Below are positions 11,225 through 22,347 of a DNA stretch of 64,000 bases, piece after piece; the stretch's first letter is position 1, and each line of letters starts with the position of its first letter. The translations under genes and the position numbers were made by a program. The notes under the pieces are model-generated. The model worked only from the letters and a program-made list of their open reading frames with translations, did no database searches and was not told the origin of the DNA. The DNA is from Siphonodentalium dalli (Eukaryota > Mollusca > Scaphopoda > Gadilida > Siphonodentaliidae): NCBI GenBank assembly GCA_032622095.1, contig CP136061.1, forward strand, positions 217,216,373 through 217,280,372. The letters are read 5' to 3'.

Positions 11225-12115
11225 ATAAACAGATAAAGGTGTTCCGTAAACGGGGGTGTTTATATGGCCCGTTGTTTCTCAATGGATATTAATGAAATTT
11301 GGTGTATATGTCCGGGCTGGGACATGGATAGCTCAGTTGGTTTGTGGGCCGACCTCTGAGCTACACCATCGACACGGTCAAGGGTTCAAATCCGACAAAA
11401 TATCGGTCAGACTTTGTGTCGCCATCTGCATTCCCAGTACCAAGGGCATCACAAATCAATCATCGATACCACGATCAGTGATCTGAGAAAGATTCCAGAA
11501 GCCAAAGAGTCTCAGACAAAATTTGAAAAAATGCGTACTGGACTAACTTCGTACCTCTGCTCCTCTCGTAAGGTCATGACCAGGGATGACACTACGCTTG
11601 GCACACCGTCGGATCGGGAGCCGACGCTAATGGCTGTCCCATGTGCAACAATGTGCGCATGTTAAAGATCCCTACCGTGGCAAAGAAGTCACAGGTTCGG
11701 CAAAAACTTCCTGGAAAAAATTATGGATCTACTCGATCCCGTCCTGTAAAAGCCAGCCTTGGTCACTAGGACGTAACAGATACAGATACAGATGGAATAC
11801 AATAACGTTTGAATTGTTTTTAAATTCACAAATTTGTTGATTTTATTCAACTTTTTCGTTCTGAAACACACTATAAAGTGTAAGCGGACGGCTCCAATTA
11901 AAAGGTGTATGCGGACTTGATGTCGAATTATCTTCTTTGTTTATAAATGGATATGACTGAAATTTAGTACATACATGTATGTCCGGGTTATGACATGGAA
12001 TACATTAACGTTTGAATTGTTTTTAAATTCACAAATTTGTTGATTTTATTCAACTTTTCGTTCTATAAAGTGTAAGCGACCGGCTCCAATTAAAAGGTGT
12101 AAGCGGCTTATGTGC
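11225..12115 (+). repeat. Tandem duplicated segment, first copy split by a SINE
   Basis: Copy 1 runs to about 11930 with the SINE inside it. Copy 2 runs from about 11935 to 12115. Both contain ATGGATAT, a GAAATTT block, TGTCCGGG, GACATGGA, AACGTTTGAATTG and GGCTCCAATTAAAAGGTGTA. Copy 2 has no SINE and so serves as the empty site. Confidence 0.8.
11329..11791 (+). mobile_element. tRNA-derived SINE, 463 bp
   Basis: The head begins TAGCTCAGTTGG (A box) and has GGGTTCAAATCC (B box) near 11382, the two internal RNA polymerase III promoter boxes. A long body follows, including ATGTGCGCATGTTAAAGATC near 11650, and the end is a short (ACAGAT)n tail typical of SINEs. It is flanked by ATGGA on both sides (11324-11328 and 11792-11796). 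It seems to start at tRNA position 8, so the acceptor-stem half is absent. I cannot name the family. Confidence 0.85.
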
Positions 12116-13512
12116 TTAGGCCACAAAAAAAAAGATTGTAGTAACGGAGTGAAAAAATGTGGGTAGGTAGGTAGGGAAATTTTATTTTTTTATTTTATTT
12201 TGATATTTTTTATCCAGCTGCAGAAATATTGAATTACCTCAACCGAAGTGACATAAAATGCCAACTTGTGTTGTGGGGAAAGTATTACTTGATAAACACA
12301 GTGGAAATATACATTAAGATTGATGAAAGATCAAACTTACTTCATGCTTAAGTATGTTATTTATTATTCACATACCACATTTTCATAAATTTGGCTATAA
12401 ACTTGGTACGGAATTGATGTCACTAACTTTTATAAGAATTTTACCCATAATATCGCCATTATACTGTACTTGTATTGTGACAACTACATCCCATTGTCTG
12501 GAGGTAGCCAGTACACCCAACCTAGCATGCCTGGTTTTTGGAAACAGTAGCTGTACCCCTAACACATGTGGTGATAACCTCTATACATGTATATATATAC
12601 AGATACACACACACTATGTCTGTTGATAGTGTTCCTATCGGTACTCTCGGGCTCCAAATAAAAGTGCAGGCCCAAATAATAGTGCAGGGAGAAAATTCCA
12701 TTGAAAGTTAACAACAGTGCAGACCCAAATAATAGCACAGGGGAAACTGAGCAAAACATCAACTGTAGTTAAAAAATTTATAGTACATGTAGGTCAAGCA
12801 TAGGAATCAACATAGTGTGTGTCATGTAGTGTTTTATTCAATATTTAAATGTTCACATGTATGTCATATACTTGAATATGAACATGCATAAAATTATAAG
12901 CTCATCAACTTGGTATCAGAATCATATACCGGTAGAAATCTTGAGTTTGTGCTGATTTCAATTTCCATAGCCTCAAAATTAATAAACTTGCAGACTCAAA
13001 TAAGCACTGTGCAGGGGGGGGGGGGGGGGGGGGGGGGGGGATTTCCCAAGAAAATAATAAATGCGCATGCATGTGTATTTGGAACCCATGAATATGTTCC
13101 ATAAGTACCAAACAAGACATACAGGTAAAGCAGGCATGAGATCCTTTCAGGCATGGTGTTTCAGGCATGGTTACTCGGTTACTAAAACAACTACTGGCAT
13201 ACATCAAATGCAGCGCACAGCTGACGTTGGTGGAAATACTTTCTCGACAGTGTGAATAATATATATTTCTTTGAAATCGGCCGATTATGCCTCCAGTTGT
13301 CGGAAATCAGTCCAATGGGCTTTTATATTATCGGAACAGCACTAGTACTATGAAATCCTATTTTCAGAGTTTTATCTGTTCAAGTGCACTTCTCTTGGGG
13401 CCCTGCAAATTGATGCAATTTGGAATCTTTGTCTGATTCGAAATCGACTGTCCTGATTCAAATTTTATAAAATCTTTTCTCTCAGGTACATTGACTGCAT
13501 TCCCATGGTTTT
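12116..13512. other. Intergenic with simple repeats and a 27-G run
   Basis: Holds GTAGGTAGGTAGG near 12162, a short tandem CCCAAATAATAG(T/C)GCAG at 12665-12745, TATATATAC/ACACAC tracts near 12590, and an unbroken run of 27 G at 13014-13040. No gene is visible. Confidence 0.5.
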
Positions 13513-13830
13513 TAGCTCACCTGAGACGAAGTCTCCGGTGGAGCTATAGTCATCACTCCTCGTCCATCGAGCCGTCCGTCCGTCCGTCCATCAAGAATCA
13601 TCTTCTCCTCCAGAACCGTAAGACCGAATTGGTTCATATTTGGTGTGGATGTTCCCTAGGTGAATCACATTCAGATTTGTTCAAATGAGGTCACCCGGTC
13701 AAATAGTAATTCTTACAGCGACTTCTTCTCGAATTTCATTGGGCCGAATGGGTTCATATTTGGTACAAAGGGTCCTTGGGGGACTGTGGTTCAGATTTGT
13801 TCAAGTGAGGTCACTGGGTCAAATTTGGGC
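13513..13830 (+). repeat. Hairpin-headed tandem repeat T2 with GTCC tract
   Basis: A head hairpin AGCTCACCTGAGAC / GTCTCCGGTGGAGCT (13513-13546) is followed by a (CCGT)n tract (about 13570-13590). Two diverged units follow, sharing CCGAAT(T/G)GGTTCATATTTGG, GATTTGTTCAA and GAGGTCAC. Repeats of this layout are typical of bivalve and gastropod genomes. A diverged headless copy is at 14870-15190. Confidence 0.7.
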
Positions 13831-14299
13831 GGAGCCAGTGACATAACTAAAAAAAAAAAAAATGTTAAATTCAGATTTTTTGAATTTTCAGGGTGATCTT
13901 GCTCAATTTAACAAACAAACGAAATATTTTTTAAACATGTTATAAAATTTGAAAAATAGTGACACCATTATAACATATGCAGAGTTATGACACTTTACAC
14001 TTTAATGAAATTATGGAAACATTCCATTACCCACCCCCCCTCCCACATGGCCCAGACCCACCCCCACCCTGCCATCAACCAACATCCCTTCCAATCCATA
14101 TCATCTTCCATATCATCTAATACCTCTTCTCACCACAGAAGCAGATTTATCTGCAAAGACACAGGTCATTAATTTAGATTAGAATAATAGATGTCATCTG
14201 GCAAGCTTGAATAAACATAACTGCTAGCAAATTATAAACAAACTGCTGTTCCCAAGGTTAGGTGATGGCTGATGGGAATTGGTTTCCCTGATACTAATG
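13831..14299. other. Intergenic, no supported feature
   Basis: AT-rich, with an A run near 13850 and a C-rich patch near 14035-14070. No gene or clear repeat. Confidence 0.4.
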
Positions 14300-15390
14300 G
14301 CTTAGATTTCTTCAAGCCTGGAAATAGTGTGTCTGACATTTGCAGAATGAGGTCCCCAGAGGGTGAATTTAGTGTTGCTCCCCCGTACAGCAGGCTAGCA
14401 TCACCAAATACACCCTCCAGGGACCTAATTCTGCCTAGGCCTTGCGCATCTTCTGGGAAGTATCCTGTCAGAGTATCAAATTGAAATTTTGTTTTAGTTA
14501 CTTTTTGACTTTTTCCCACCTGTTCAGTTTCAATGTCCCCCTAATTTGCAGAAGATAAAATGCATAATTGAGGTGCTCAATGGGTGTGCATCACCAACTT
14601 CAACAGTAGAACTTCAATCTGTTCCTAGGTTTTTATTGGCCGTTGAGGCCTAATCAGTCTTAGGATGAATTCGGTGATGCTCGTCCACCTTGCGGAATAG
14701 TGCCATTAAATTCACCTTTTGGGGACCTCATTCTGCAAATGTCAGACACACTAAATTCAGGCGGTTTCATATTATTTTCTTAAACACCACTTATCCAGAT
14801 GAAATCATACCCTGATTTTTCAAAGATAAATTGGGGGGGTATATATTGGATTGAATTTGTCTTCTGTCTGTCAGGCTTCCATCCGTCTGCCTGTTGGGAA
14901 CTTGGGATGTCTATCCATCCGTCTATCAATAATTGTTTTCTTCTCCATATTAAAGACCGAATGTGTTTATATATTTCAGTGTGCATGTTCCCTAGGTGTC
15001 TCACAATCAGATTTGTTCAAATAAGTTCATCAGATCAAATAGGTGCGAAGCCAGGTCCAATACTCTTTCCCTCCATATTAATTCTTAAAACAATTTCTTC
15101 TCAAGAACCATTGGTCCTATATTAGCTTATATTTGGCATGGAGGGACCTTGGGTGACCGGGGTTCAGATTTGTTCAAATGGGGTCATTTTTAGGAAATGA
15201 GGTCCCCAGAGGGTGAATTCGGTGATGCTAGTCCACCTTGCGGAATAGTGTCATTAAATTCACCTGCAAAGGTCAGACACACTAAATACAGACTTGGCTG
15301 TTCCAATATTATTTTCTTAACCACCACTTATCCAGGTGAAATCATACCCTGATATTTCAAAGAAAAATTGGGAGTATATTGAATATTGGG
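14300..15390. repeat. Foldback pieces plus local duplication around a T2 copy
   Basis: Arms of the GAGGTCCCCAGAGGGTGAAT family occur at 14350-14430, 14650-14735 and 15198-15270. A block with ACCACTTATCCAG and GAAATCATACCCTGAT occurs at 14785-14815 and again at 15325-15355. The segment 14660-14850 is therefore duplicated at 15210-15390, and the T2-type repeat (14870-15190, with GATTTGTTCAAAT) lies between the copies. Confidence 0.7.
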
Positions 15391-16940
15391 GGGTATATTG
15401 ATATTACTAGTACTAAATGAATGGATCTCATAGATGGGGATTGACATATTTGTTCTAATAGGGGCAGAGATAAGAGATTTAACTCTCCTCTATGCTGTTT
15501 GGTACTGGTATAATAATATTGATTTCTAGGCAGCCTGGGTGGGGACAATGTTTGAGGCAATGGGGAGGGAGTGTAGAGGGGTGGAGATTTGATCCCCTAC
15601 TTTTATCAAAATTTAAACAGTTGAAAATTTCATGCCTGATACTACATTAGTTGTAGATTAGATGTTCACACCAAAAATAGGTTAGAATTGTTCTCATAGT
15701 TTGGTTAGATCTTCCAACATGTATGTTTTTAAACCATCAGTCCATATGTTCCTACTTCAGCTTAAACTTTTGGACCGAATTGGCCACAAATTTTTTATTT
15801 TGGGGGTGTCAGGTTGGTAATTTTCAAACGTTTGAGAACTTGAAATACTGGTACCAGTCGTAAAATTCAACCTAAGATGGATGTACAAAAGGATTTTTGT
15901 GAACTTAGTACTGTGGTATGGTTGTCTTCTTTAAAAGGTACGAGGTTGGAGATTTGTCAGTGGTGTGCAATTAGAAATTTCAAGGTGAAGAGCCCTGCTC
16001 ATCTGAGAACTTCCAACTATGTCCATGTTTAGAACTACTTGTCTTAAGTGATTTTGTCAAGTACTGACTCTTGTAGTCTTCAGAGTCCTGGTCTTCTCAG
16101 TCTTTACAGTCTGGTGAGCGGCCCACAGTCATTGACTGTCTTGTTATAAACAACAACTAGAGTACTTGCAACATTGTTCTTGTGCTAAGAAACTTTGCGT
16201 TACTAGCGAACACATGCACAGACAGATAACACTGTCGCAAATGATCTATAAATAGGCCACCAAATTAATTCATTCGTTATAATCTCAGTAAGAATGATGT
16301 AAACCAAACATGACTCTGGGATTCTAGGAGTTGAATGTCACAAGGAATTACAACCAATGTCATTTGGAAAACCTCACAAGTCTGCATCCCATATAACGGT
16401 ATATTGCCATAGGTCAAGGAGTTCAGTATGATACAATTCAAATGGCAGATTCTGAATACTGAGACTGATAATATTTGACGACTACAAAAGTTTGTAAGCA
16501 CATTCAATGATTCCCATCATCAGTATTTATCAGGAAAATGAGATTCATGCATGTTACGCAGAAGCTTCAATATTGTTAGGTAATATACAATCCATTGGTG
16601 ATCAGGTATTAATAGGTGTTTGGTTTGTTACAGCTACTGATTTAAGTGTTAACCGAACTGATCCACCTCTTCACTGTTGATACACTTGATACATTATTCG
16701 ATTCAAGATTCGATGCGATTTCGCAATTCGATTCGAAATGAAAATTCCCGTTTCGCAGGGCCCTAACTTCTCTCTAATCTAGCTCATTGGCAAGTGAGCA
16801 AAAAATATGTGCATACCCAAATAAGTAACAATCTTATTGGTAATGTGCGACAAAATTGATAAAGGAACATGCATTTAGAACACTTGAATAGAAATAAAAG
16901 ACTTGCAAATTTATTTGAGGTAAAATATTATAATAAATTT
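15391..16940. other. Intergenic or 5' region of the phosphatase gene
   Basis: No coding exon recognised. A short run of ATTCGAT words lies at 16697-16740. Because the phosphatase exon begins with a splice acceptor, at least one untranslated or short coding exon should lie upstream, perhaps here; I cannot locate it. Confidence 0.35.
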
Positions 16941-16957
16941 TCATTTTTCTTTGACAG
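16941..16957 (+). other. Splice acceptor of the phosphatase exon
   Basis: Polypyrimidine tract and AG (TCATTTTTCTTTGACAG) immediately before the exon at 16958. It shows the gene is spliced upstream of the recognised coding region. Confidence 0.7.
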
Positions 16958-17049
16958 GTCATCATGACACGTGGGATTACAAGAGATCAAAGGAATGCCA
17001 GATTGCCAGCTTCTCTTCATTGAAGTATCTGTATGAAGCTCTCCGAACA

Positions 17050-18606
17050 ATGCTAACCATGTTCAACCTATCCCTGTTATTGTGCCTTTTTCTACTGGCA
17101 CCATACATCATTATATTAGAAGCATCTAGATTGCGTAAGGACGCCAAATCAAAGAATCTCATGGCACGACTAAGGAATAGTACAAGTCTGATAGACAAGT
17201 TAAGGCCACAGCAAATACATTTGTCATTCATTGAAAAAGTTAACGACATCAGTGTAATATGGTCCACATTCGATGAAGAGGATTGCTCTCTGAAATACAG
17301 AAAAGGTAAAAATGGATTATTCATCAAAGAGGGTGAAGACTTTGATAGTGTTTCTCCATCAAAGGTTTCTTTCACAGAATTTAATCCAAGAGGAGCTCAG
17401 ATGCTATATCAAGCTGAACTAATGAATTTGGATCCTGGAAGTCAGTATGCTTACTTCATTAAATGCAAATATGAAAGTAATATGCACATGTTCAAAGTGC
17501 CTTATCTGAACACTTCAATTGTTCATTCCTTCCTTGTTCTGGCTGATATGGGCTTGGAGACAAAATCTATTCCATTTATAATATCGGAAGCCAAAGGTGG
17601 TGACTATGATGCAGCATTTCATATTGGAGATATTGCATATGACCTTGGTTTGTCTGGAGGTCAGGTTGGGGATAAATTCATGAACAAAATACAGCCACTG
17701 ACTTCTCGTCTTCCTTATTTAGCTGTTGCTGGGGACCATGAAAGACACCACGATTTCGCTCAATTTCGATACCGGTTCTCAAGTCCAAATTCTAAATGGC
17801 CGAACACTGACAAACACCTCTGGTACAGTTTCAATGCTGGACTTGTTCATTTTGTTGCAATTCTTACCGAGGTGTTCGCTGAATCGCATGCTCATGTGAT
17901 TACAATGATGAGTTGGCTTCGAAAAGATCTCATTGATGCAAACATGAATAGAAAAGAACATCCATGGATTATTGTCCTTGGTCATAGACCCATGTACTGT
18001 TCACTTCGCTCAGATTACCACGAGGACTGTTCCCACCCAGATTCTATCCTACGAAGCCAGATGGATGAAGTGCTGGCCATGTTTGGTGTTGATTTGTATA
18101 TTTGTGGACATGCCCATTATTATGAGAGAACTTGGCCAGTGTTGAGGAGTCGAGTATTACAATACAATTACTTGGATCCAGACAGCATAGTTCATCTTGT
18201 AATAGGTTCATTGGGTATTGAATACCTTGCAGAGCAAGTGAAGGAGGGAGGGGAGCCATGGACTGCGAAATTAGTGACTAATAAAGAAATATTTGGCAGA
18301 TTGGACATTCTGAATAGGACTCACATTTCATGGACTGCCTATGAGGCAAAATCAAGATCTGAGGTGGACCACATGTGGTTGATTCAGCACTATCATGGAC
18401 CATTTCTTAAGGAGAGGCAATTACATAAAGCACTCCCTGGACCAGAAGGTGTTTACGATTTCCATCCAATAACTAAACACTCAATTGAAAGGGACATCTA
18501 TAACATATGTCTATATCTGTTTGCATTTACGGCACTACTAGCGATTTTGTGTTTGACTGCTTTCCGAAAATGGGTCAAATTATTCTTAATCTCTTTTTTC
18601 AGATAA
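17050..18606 (+). CDS. Membrane-type purple acid phosphatase (calcineurin-like metallophosphatase), ACP7-like
   Basis: A secretory-route metallophosphatase of the purple acid phosphatase (PAP) family, expected to hydrolyse phosphomonoesters with a Fe-metal(II) centre. From ATG 17050 it is 518 residues. It has a hydrophobic N-terminus (MLTMFNLSLLLCLFLLAP), a FN3-like domain (from LRPQQIHLSF), then the catalytic domain and a C-terminal membrane segment (about residues 486-506). Metal-site motifs in family order: LADMG (D166), GDIAYD (D194, Y197), GDHE (D229), LGHRP (H312), GHAHYYER (H354, H356). The family has Asn at 229, so this site is altered. The usual GSAGCEE after GHxH reads GSLGIEY. The exon opens at 16958 after TTTTTCTTTGACAG and is in frame without a stop, so an upstream exon could extend the N-terminus; ATG 17059 has the better Kozak context. 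No stop or frameshift interrupts it. Confidence 0.88.
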   Translation: MLTMFNLSLLLCLFLLAPYIIILEASRLRKDAKSKNLMARLRNSTSLIDKLRPQQIHLSFIEKVNDISVIWSTFDEEDCSLKYRKGKNGLFIKEGEDFDSVSPSKVSFTEFNPRGAQMLYQAELMNLDPGSQYAYFIKCKYESNMHMFKVPYLNTSIVHSFLVLADMGLETKSIPFIISEAKGGDYDAAFHIGDIAYDLGLSGGQVGDKFMNKIQPLTSRLPYLAVAGDHERHHDFAQFRYRFSSPNSKWPNTDKHLWYSFNAGLVHFVAILTEVFAESHAHVITMMSWLRKDLIDANMNRKEHPWIIVLGHRPMYCSLRSDYHEDCSHPDSILRSQMDEVLAMFGVDLYICGHAHYYERTWPVLRSRVLQYNYLDPDSIVHLVIGSLGIEYLAEQVKEGGEPWTAKLVTNKEIFGRLDILNRTHISWTAYEAKSRSEVDHMWLIQHYHGPFLKERQLHKALPGPEGVYDFHPITKHSIERDIYNICLYLFAFTALLAILCLTAFRKWVKLFLISFFR

Positions 18607-18607
18607 T

Positions 18608-19340
18608 TAAGTGAGTTAGTTGAATGCTTGTGAGGATAAATGGTTCATAATCAGGGATATTATTATTTTTTTTATTTCACAGATAATTTCTTGGTTTTTG
18701 AAAAGATAGGACTTCCCCTCTATATTATGAAGATTTTCCAGTTCCCATGCTCCAACCAGATAAAATATAGGAATAACAAACTACAACATGCATTCATCTT
18801 TTTGATTAGGCCAAAAATAAAAACATGTATGTTTCCATTTGCCAACCGGGAGAAAAACGCTGAAATGAATTAAAAAAATTCTGATTTATGATTTTCACAA
18901 TGACAATGTTTGTTCCAATAGGATATATTTCCAATAATAATGGTTCACATTTCCTCAATGAAACGGGCACGGGGCCCATTCCAAATCAGGCTACTAGTAG
19001 AACAATCCCAGATTATGATTGGTACATGTTTCCTCTTTTTTTTAACCACAGTGTGTATAGTCAAGAGAGTTAGTTGAATTTTTGCAGAGATAACCCACGA
19101 AAGACTGGTACTAGGTTGTTTTTTAATTGATGCATGTAGATTAGTGAGCCAGTTGAGTTTTTACAAGGATGGTTCTGATATGAATGACAATTTAATTTTT
19201 TCTTATTAACTGCTGTGTATATTATAGAGATGTGAATTTTTGTTTGGATGACCCATGCATGACTGGTATAAGTTTTCTCTGTGCAAATGGCTGTGTGTAG
19301 ATAAGAACACTAAGTTTAATTATCTTGATGACTGTTCATT
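18608..19340 (+). repeat. Degenerate tandem repeat, about 80-bp period, 3' of the phosphatase
   Basis: Related words recur: GAGTTAGTTGAATG (18611), GAGTTAGTTGAATT (about 19067), GAGCCAGTTGAGTTT (about 19146), AGATGTGAATTTT (about 19227) and a form near 19310. Several are followed by GACTGGTA or AACTGGTAC. Units are strongly diverged. The first lies directly after the stop codon, so the array may form part of the 3' UTR. Confidence 0.45.
18816..18821 (+). terminator. Candidate polyadenylation signal AATAAA
   Basis: Canonical hexamer about 210 bases after the phosphatase stop codon on the same strand. It is the first such hexamer I see downstream. Position alone supports it, in an AT-rich background. 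Confidence 0.45.
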
Positions 19341-19360
19341 AATAACTGGTACAATATTCC

Positions 19361-19838
19361 CACGGTGAGGAATCACGTGGTTTCGAGGTTGGTGAGTATC
19401 ACGCATTCAAAATAATAATATACGAGGAACTGACACAAAACATAGCAGTTTGACTGTTACGAGCATATGCTGGTTTATTTTTGAAACAAGTTGATACCTT
19501 ATTTGATCGGAAATACATAGTGGTTTTCTATAACATTCTGACCAAAGTTCCCAGTCAGAGGTGCGTGGAATACACCAGTCCATACATCTTGGAAAATCCT
19601 TCGACTGACAACTTTGGTCAGAATGTTAGAGCAAACAAATGTGAATTTGGACATAAATGAGGTATCAGCTTGTTTGAAAAATAGTATAGTATCTGCTCGT
19701 AGCTGTCAAAATACTATGTAATATATAATATCTTAGTTTATTACCTTTTTTCCCCGCTTCTGGTCGCGTTTTGGATCGCATCGGCCATGTTGAATGCGTG
19801 ATACTCATCAACTCGAAACCATGTGATTCCCCACCGTG
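19361..19838. repeat. Foldback element with nested inner palindrome
   Basis: The outer arm CACGGTGAGGAATCACGTGG plus TTTCGAG at 19361 is matched by the complement ending CACCGTG at 19838, and the pairing continues through GTGAGTATCACGCATTC. A second inverted pair lies inside: ACATTCTGACCAAAGTT at about 19532 and its complement ending at 19626. It shares GGTTTCGAGGTTG with the element at 1779. Confidence 0.85.
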
Positions 19839-21150
19839 ATTCCTCTTTGTTTCCAAATGGGACATTATGAGCACATCATGTGGGATAGTGTTGGAAATAT
19901 TGGATGAATGGCATAAAGTGAGATAATGACATAATATTTGTTTAGCCTATCAGTCTGTGGATACCAAGTGCTGGTTCCATATACAAAAAAAAGATGTGTA
20001 GAGGTACATGTAACAATATTATTTTAGATTAATGTCTCTAGAAATTCCGGACACAAATCCCATTTCTATATTATGGAATACCCATAAAATGATGGGTTAT
20101 CGAGCAGCAATGTCCAGTCTATACTTAATTATAGCGTCCATGAACTGGCATCTATTTTCCAAGATGTGTAAGTGACCCAATGCAATAGTAGCATTAAATT
20201 TCAAGCAATTTCTTTACTCATTGGTAAATAATTTCCTTAGGAAATGTTCTGATAATAAGTTTAAAAAACAATGTTGAACTTATTATCAGAACATTTGTCT
20301 CCAATAAATATGATACTTTTTGCACAATTCCTTTCTGCCGCAATAGTTTTTATGTTGCTCTTGTGACATATATCATATTCATGTACTTGTATATCTAATG
20401 CAGATATCATAACACTAAGTAACTCATACAGTTTATATAACTGGTCTAGATAACCCTTTATATACTAAACGCTCATTGATGTCAATTTGATGAGTAGTTA
20501 TCCCATATAAAATCTTCTGATAATAAGTTCAACAAATGACCATTTCCTCAATAAATTGGACTCCTTCTGCACTTTTATTTCTGTCTTCTGCTTATATTAT
20601 CTGTACATCGCTCTAAATCAATAATAGACCATTCTGATGCCCACTTTTTTAACTTGGTGGGAAAATCCATTTAGTATGGAAAGGATTAAATGTTACAAGT
20701 CTGTTATTGTTGAAAGACTTGGATGGTTTAGATTGAAAACTTCCAATTTATCCTGTCAAGAAATATCAGACTTGTCTATTCATCATGGCATGTTGGGGAA
20801 TCATGGTCAATAGTAAAACAACTACAGTAATGCAGGCCTGCAGGTTTCAAAAATAGGTGTAACCTATTTTCATTAGGTAACCCATACCATAGGTTAGCAG
20901 GAGAGTTACACAAACTGTTATAATCACGACAACTGGTATTATTAACTACAGATAGGCAAATCATTGAACTACCATAATAAATTTGAATGTATCATGTTGG
21001 GACTTGATTGAGTAAAAATTAAGGTGAGAATTAGTTATCGCGAGACCTGCATTTATAAAACTTTGGCTCAACCTGTTTTTCGTTCTCGGCATTTTCATTT
21101 TAGATAACCCCAGCTGAACTGAACGGTCGTTTGCCTCAAATTTGCAGACC
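19839..21150. other. Intergenic with one dispersed repeat
   Basis: 20460-20690 is the second copy of the repeat at 7560-7850. Two inverted GAACATT/TTCTGATAATAAG words lie near 20240-20300. Nothing else is recognisable. Confidence 0.5.
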
Positions 21151-21353
21151 TGGTAATGCCCAAAGTATTTGACCCTTTAACCACAGCAGAATTATGGGAA
21201 ATTTTTCAGGATTTAGTCGGAAATATGGCTTGTTGCCATTCCTCGGAAAGCTCTCAGTGAGAGTTATCCGATGAATGACAACACGCCATATTTCCGACTA
21301 AATATCCCATAATTCTGCTGTGGTTTAGGGGTCGATTATTTAGGACATTACTG
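21151..21353. repeat. Foldback element, about 65-bp arms
   Basis: The arms pair from GGTAATGCCC... through CCACAGCAGAATTATGGGA and TAGTCGGAAATATGGC with their complements (21285-21353). The short related palindrome at 21920-22014 contains the same CCACAGCAGAATTATGGG core. Confidence 0.85.
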
Positions 21354-21919
21354 CATAGTCTGTTGATAAACTCTGTATAACACCGCATGCAAATTTGTGC
21401 ACAAGTAACAGCAATATTTAATGCTGACTTTAGAATGGCATGTTTCGTGTTATGTTTGCAAGGACTTCATTTGGAAATACAACATGCCTGTCTGACTATG
21501 AATAATATTTCCCTGCCTCGGGTGCAGATAATTATAGTCTTTTATGTGTGACATGTTAATAGAAGTTTTTCATTCTAAGCCTCCTTACTAGAACATTCTA
21601 ATTTATGGACTTCATTATGTTTACTAAGTACTTGGTATCACAACTTTCCTCAAATATCCAACATATTTATATCAGTGCTCAAATGCCTATTGTAACCGAT
21701 GTTCCATCTCTGTATTTAGCATTTAGTTCAAATCATAGAAGCGCAGGTAACTAACATAAAAAAATCTGACATCTGAACATTAACTCAATTATTAAAAATT
21801 CTTTTACTAATTCTTTTTGCCACATTTGGTTACCACAGTCCTTAAATTGTTGCAAACCATTGTGTGTACAGTACAATCTTTGTCATTCAAAAATATGGTA
21901 TCATTACTCTGATATCATA

Positions 21920-22014
21920 TACAGTAATGCCCTAAATAATCGACTCCTTAACCACAGCAGAATTATGGGTAATTTTTCAGGATTTATTAGTCGATTATTT
22001 AGGGTATTACTGTA
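21920..22014. mobile_element. Compact 95-bp palindromic MITE
   Basis: Perfect-looking ends ACAGTAATGCCCTAAATAAT and complement, arms about 25 bp with one mismatch, flanked by TAT-rich sequence. The middle is the left half of the 21151 element's arm, so this looks like an internally deleted derivative. Confidence 0.8.
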
Positions 22015-22159
22015 TATCCAGGTTTAAGACTGAATTTATACAAATGAGATGAGTGCCATTAGGAATTTTAAGGCAAAAAATTCAATTTTGTGACCAAAAA
22101 AAAGTTCCATGCAGATTTAGTATTTAACCTTTTTCATTGAAATCTGATATGATAAAAAC

Positions 22160-22315
22160 ATTATTATTTTAACAGTGTATAGGCTATAATATACAGGCTA
22201 AAAATGGATGTCTGGTAGATAAAAATAATTGTTTATTGAATGGTGCTAATTGTTCCTGATACAAGAGACCTTCTGTTTCATTGTTGTATTGACATTGACT
22301 TGTGTTTCTAAAGTG
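22160..22315 (+). repeat. Dispersed repeat, second copy at 62185-62320
   Basis: Shared words in order: GTGTATAGGCTATA, ACAGGC, AAAAAT, TTGTTTATTGAATG, ATACAAGAG and TTCTGTTTC(A/G)TTGT. Both copies have the same orientation. Confidence 0.7.
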
Positions 22316-22347
22316 TCTTTTATCATTTTCTAATCCATATATATACT

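Noticed and set aside
11329-11400. Functional tRNA gene
   Set aside because: A and B boxes are present but the acceptor stem is missing and a SINE body and tail follow.
16951-16953. Start of the phosphatase at 16951
   Set aside because: The codon is TTG and lies inside a splice acceptor; the first in-frame ATG after the acceptor is 17050.
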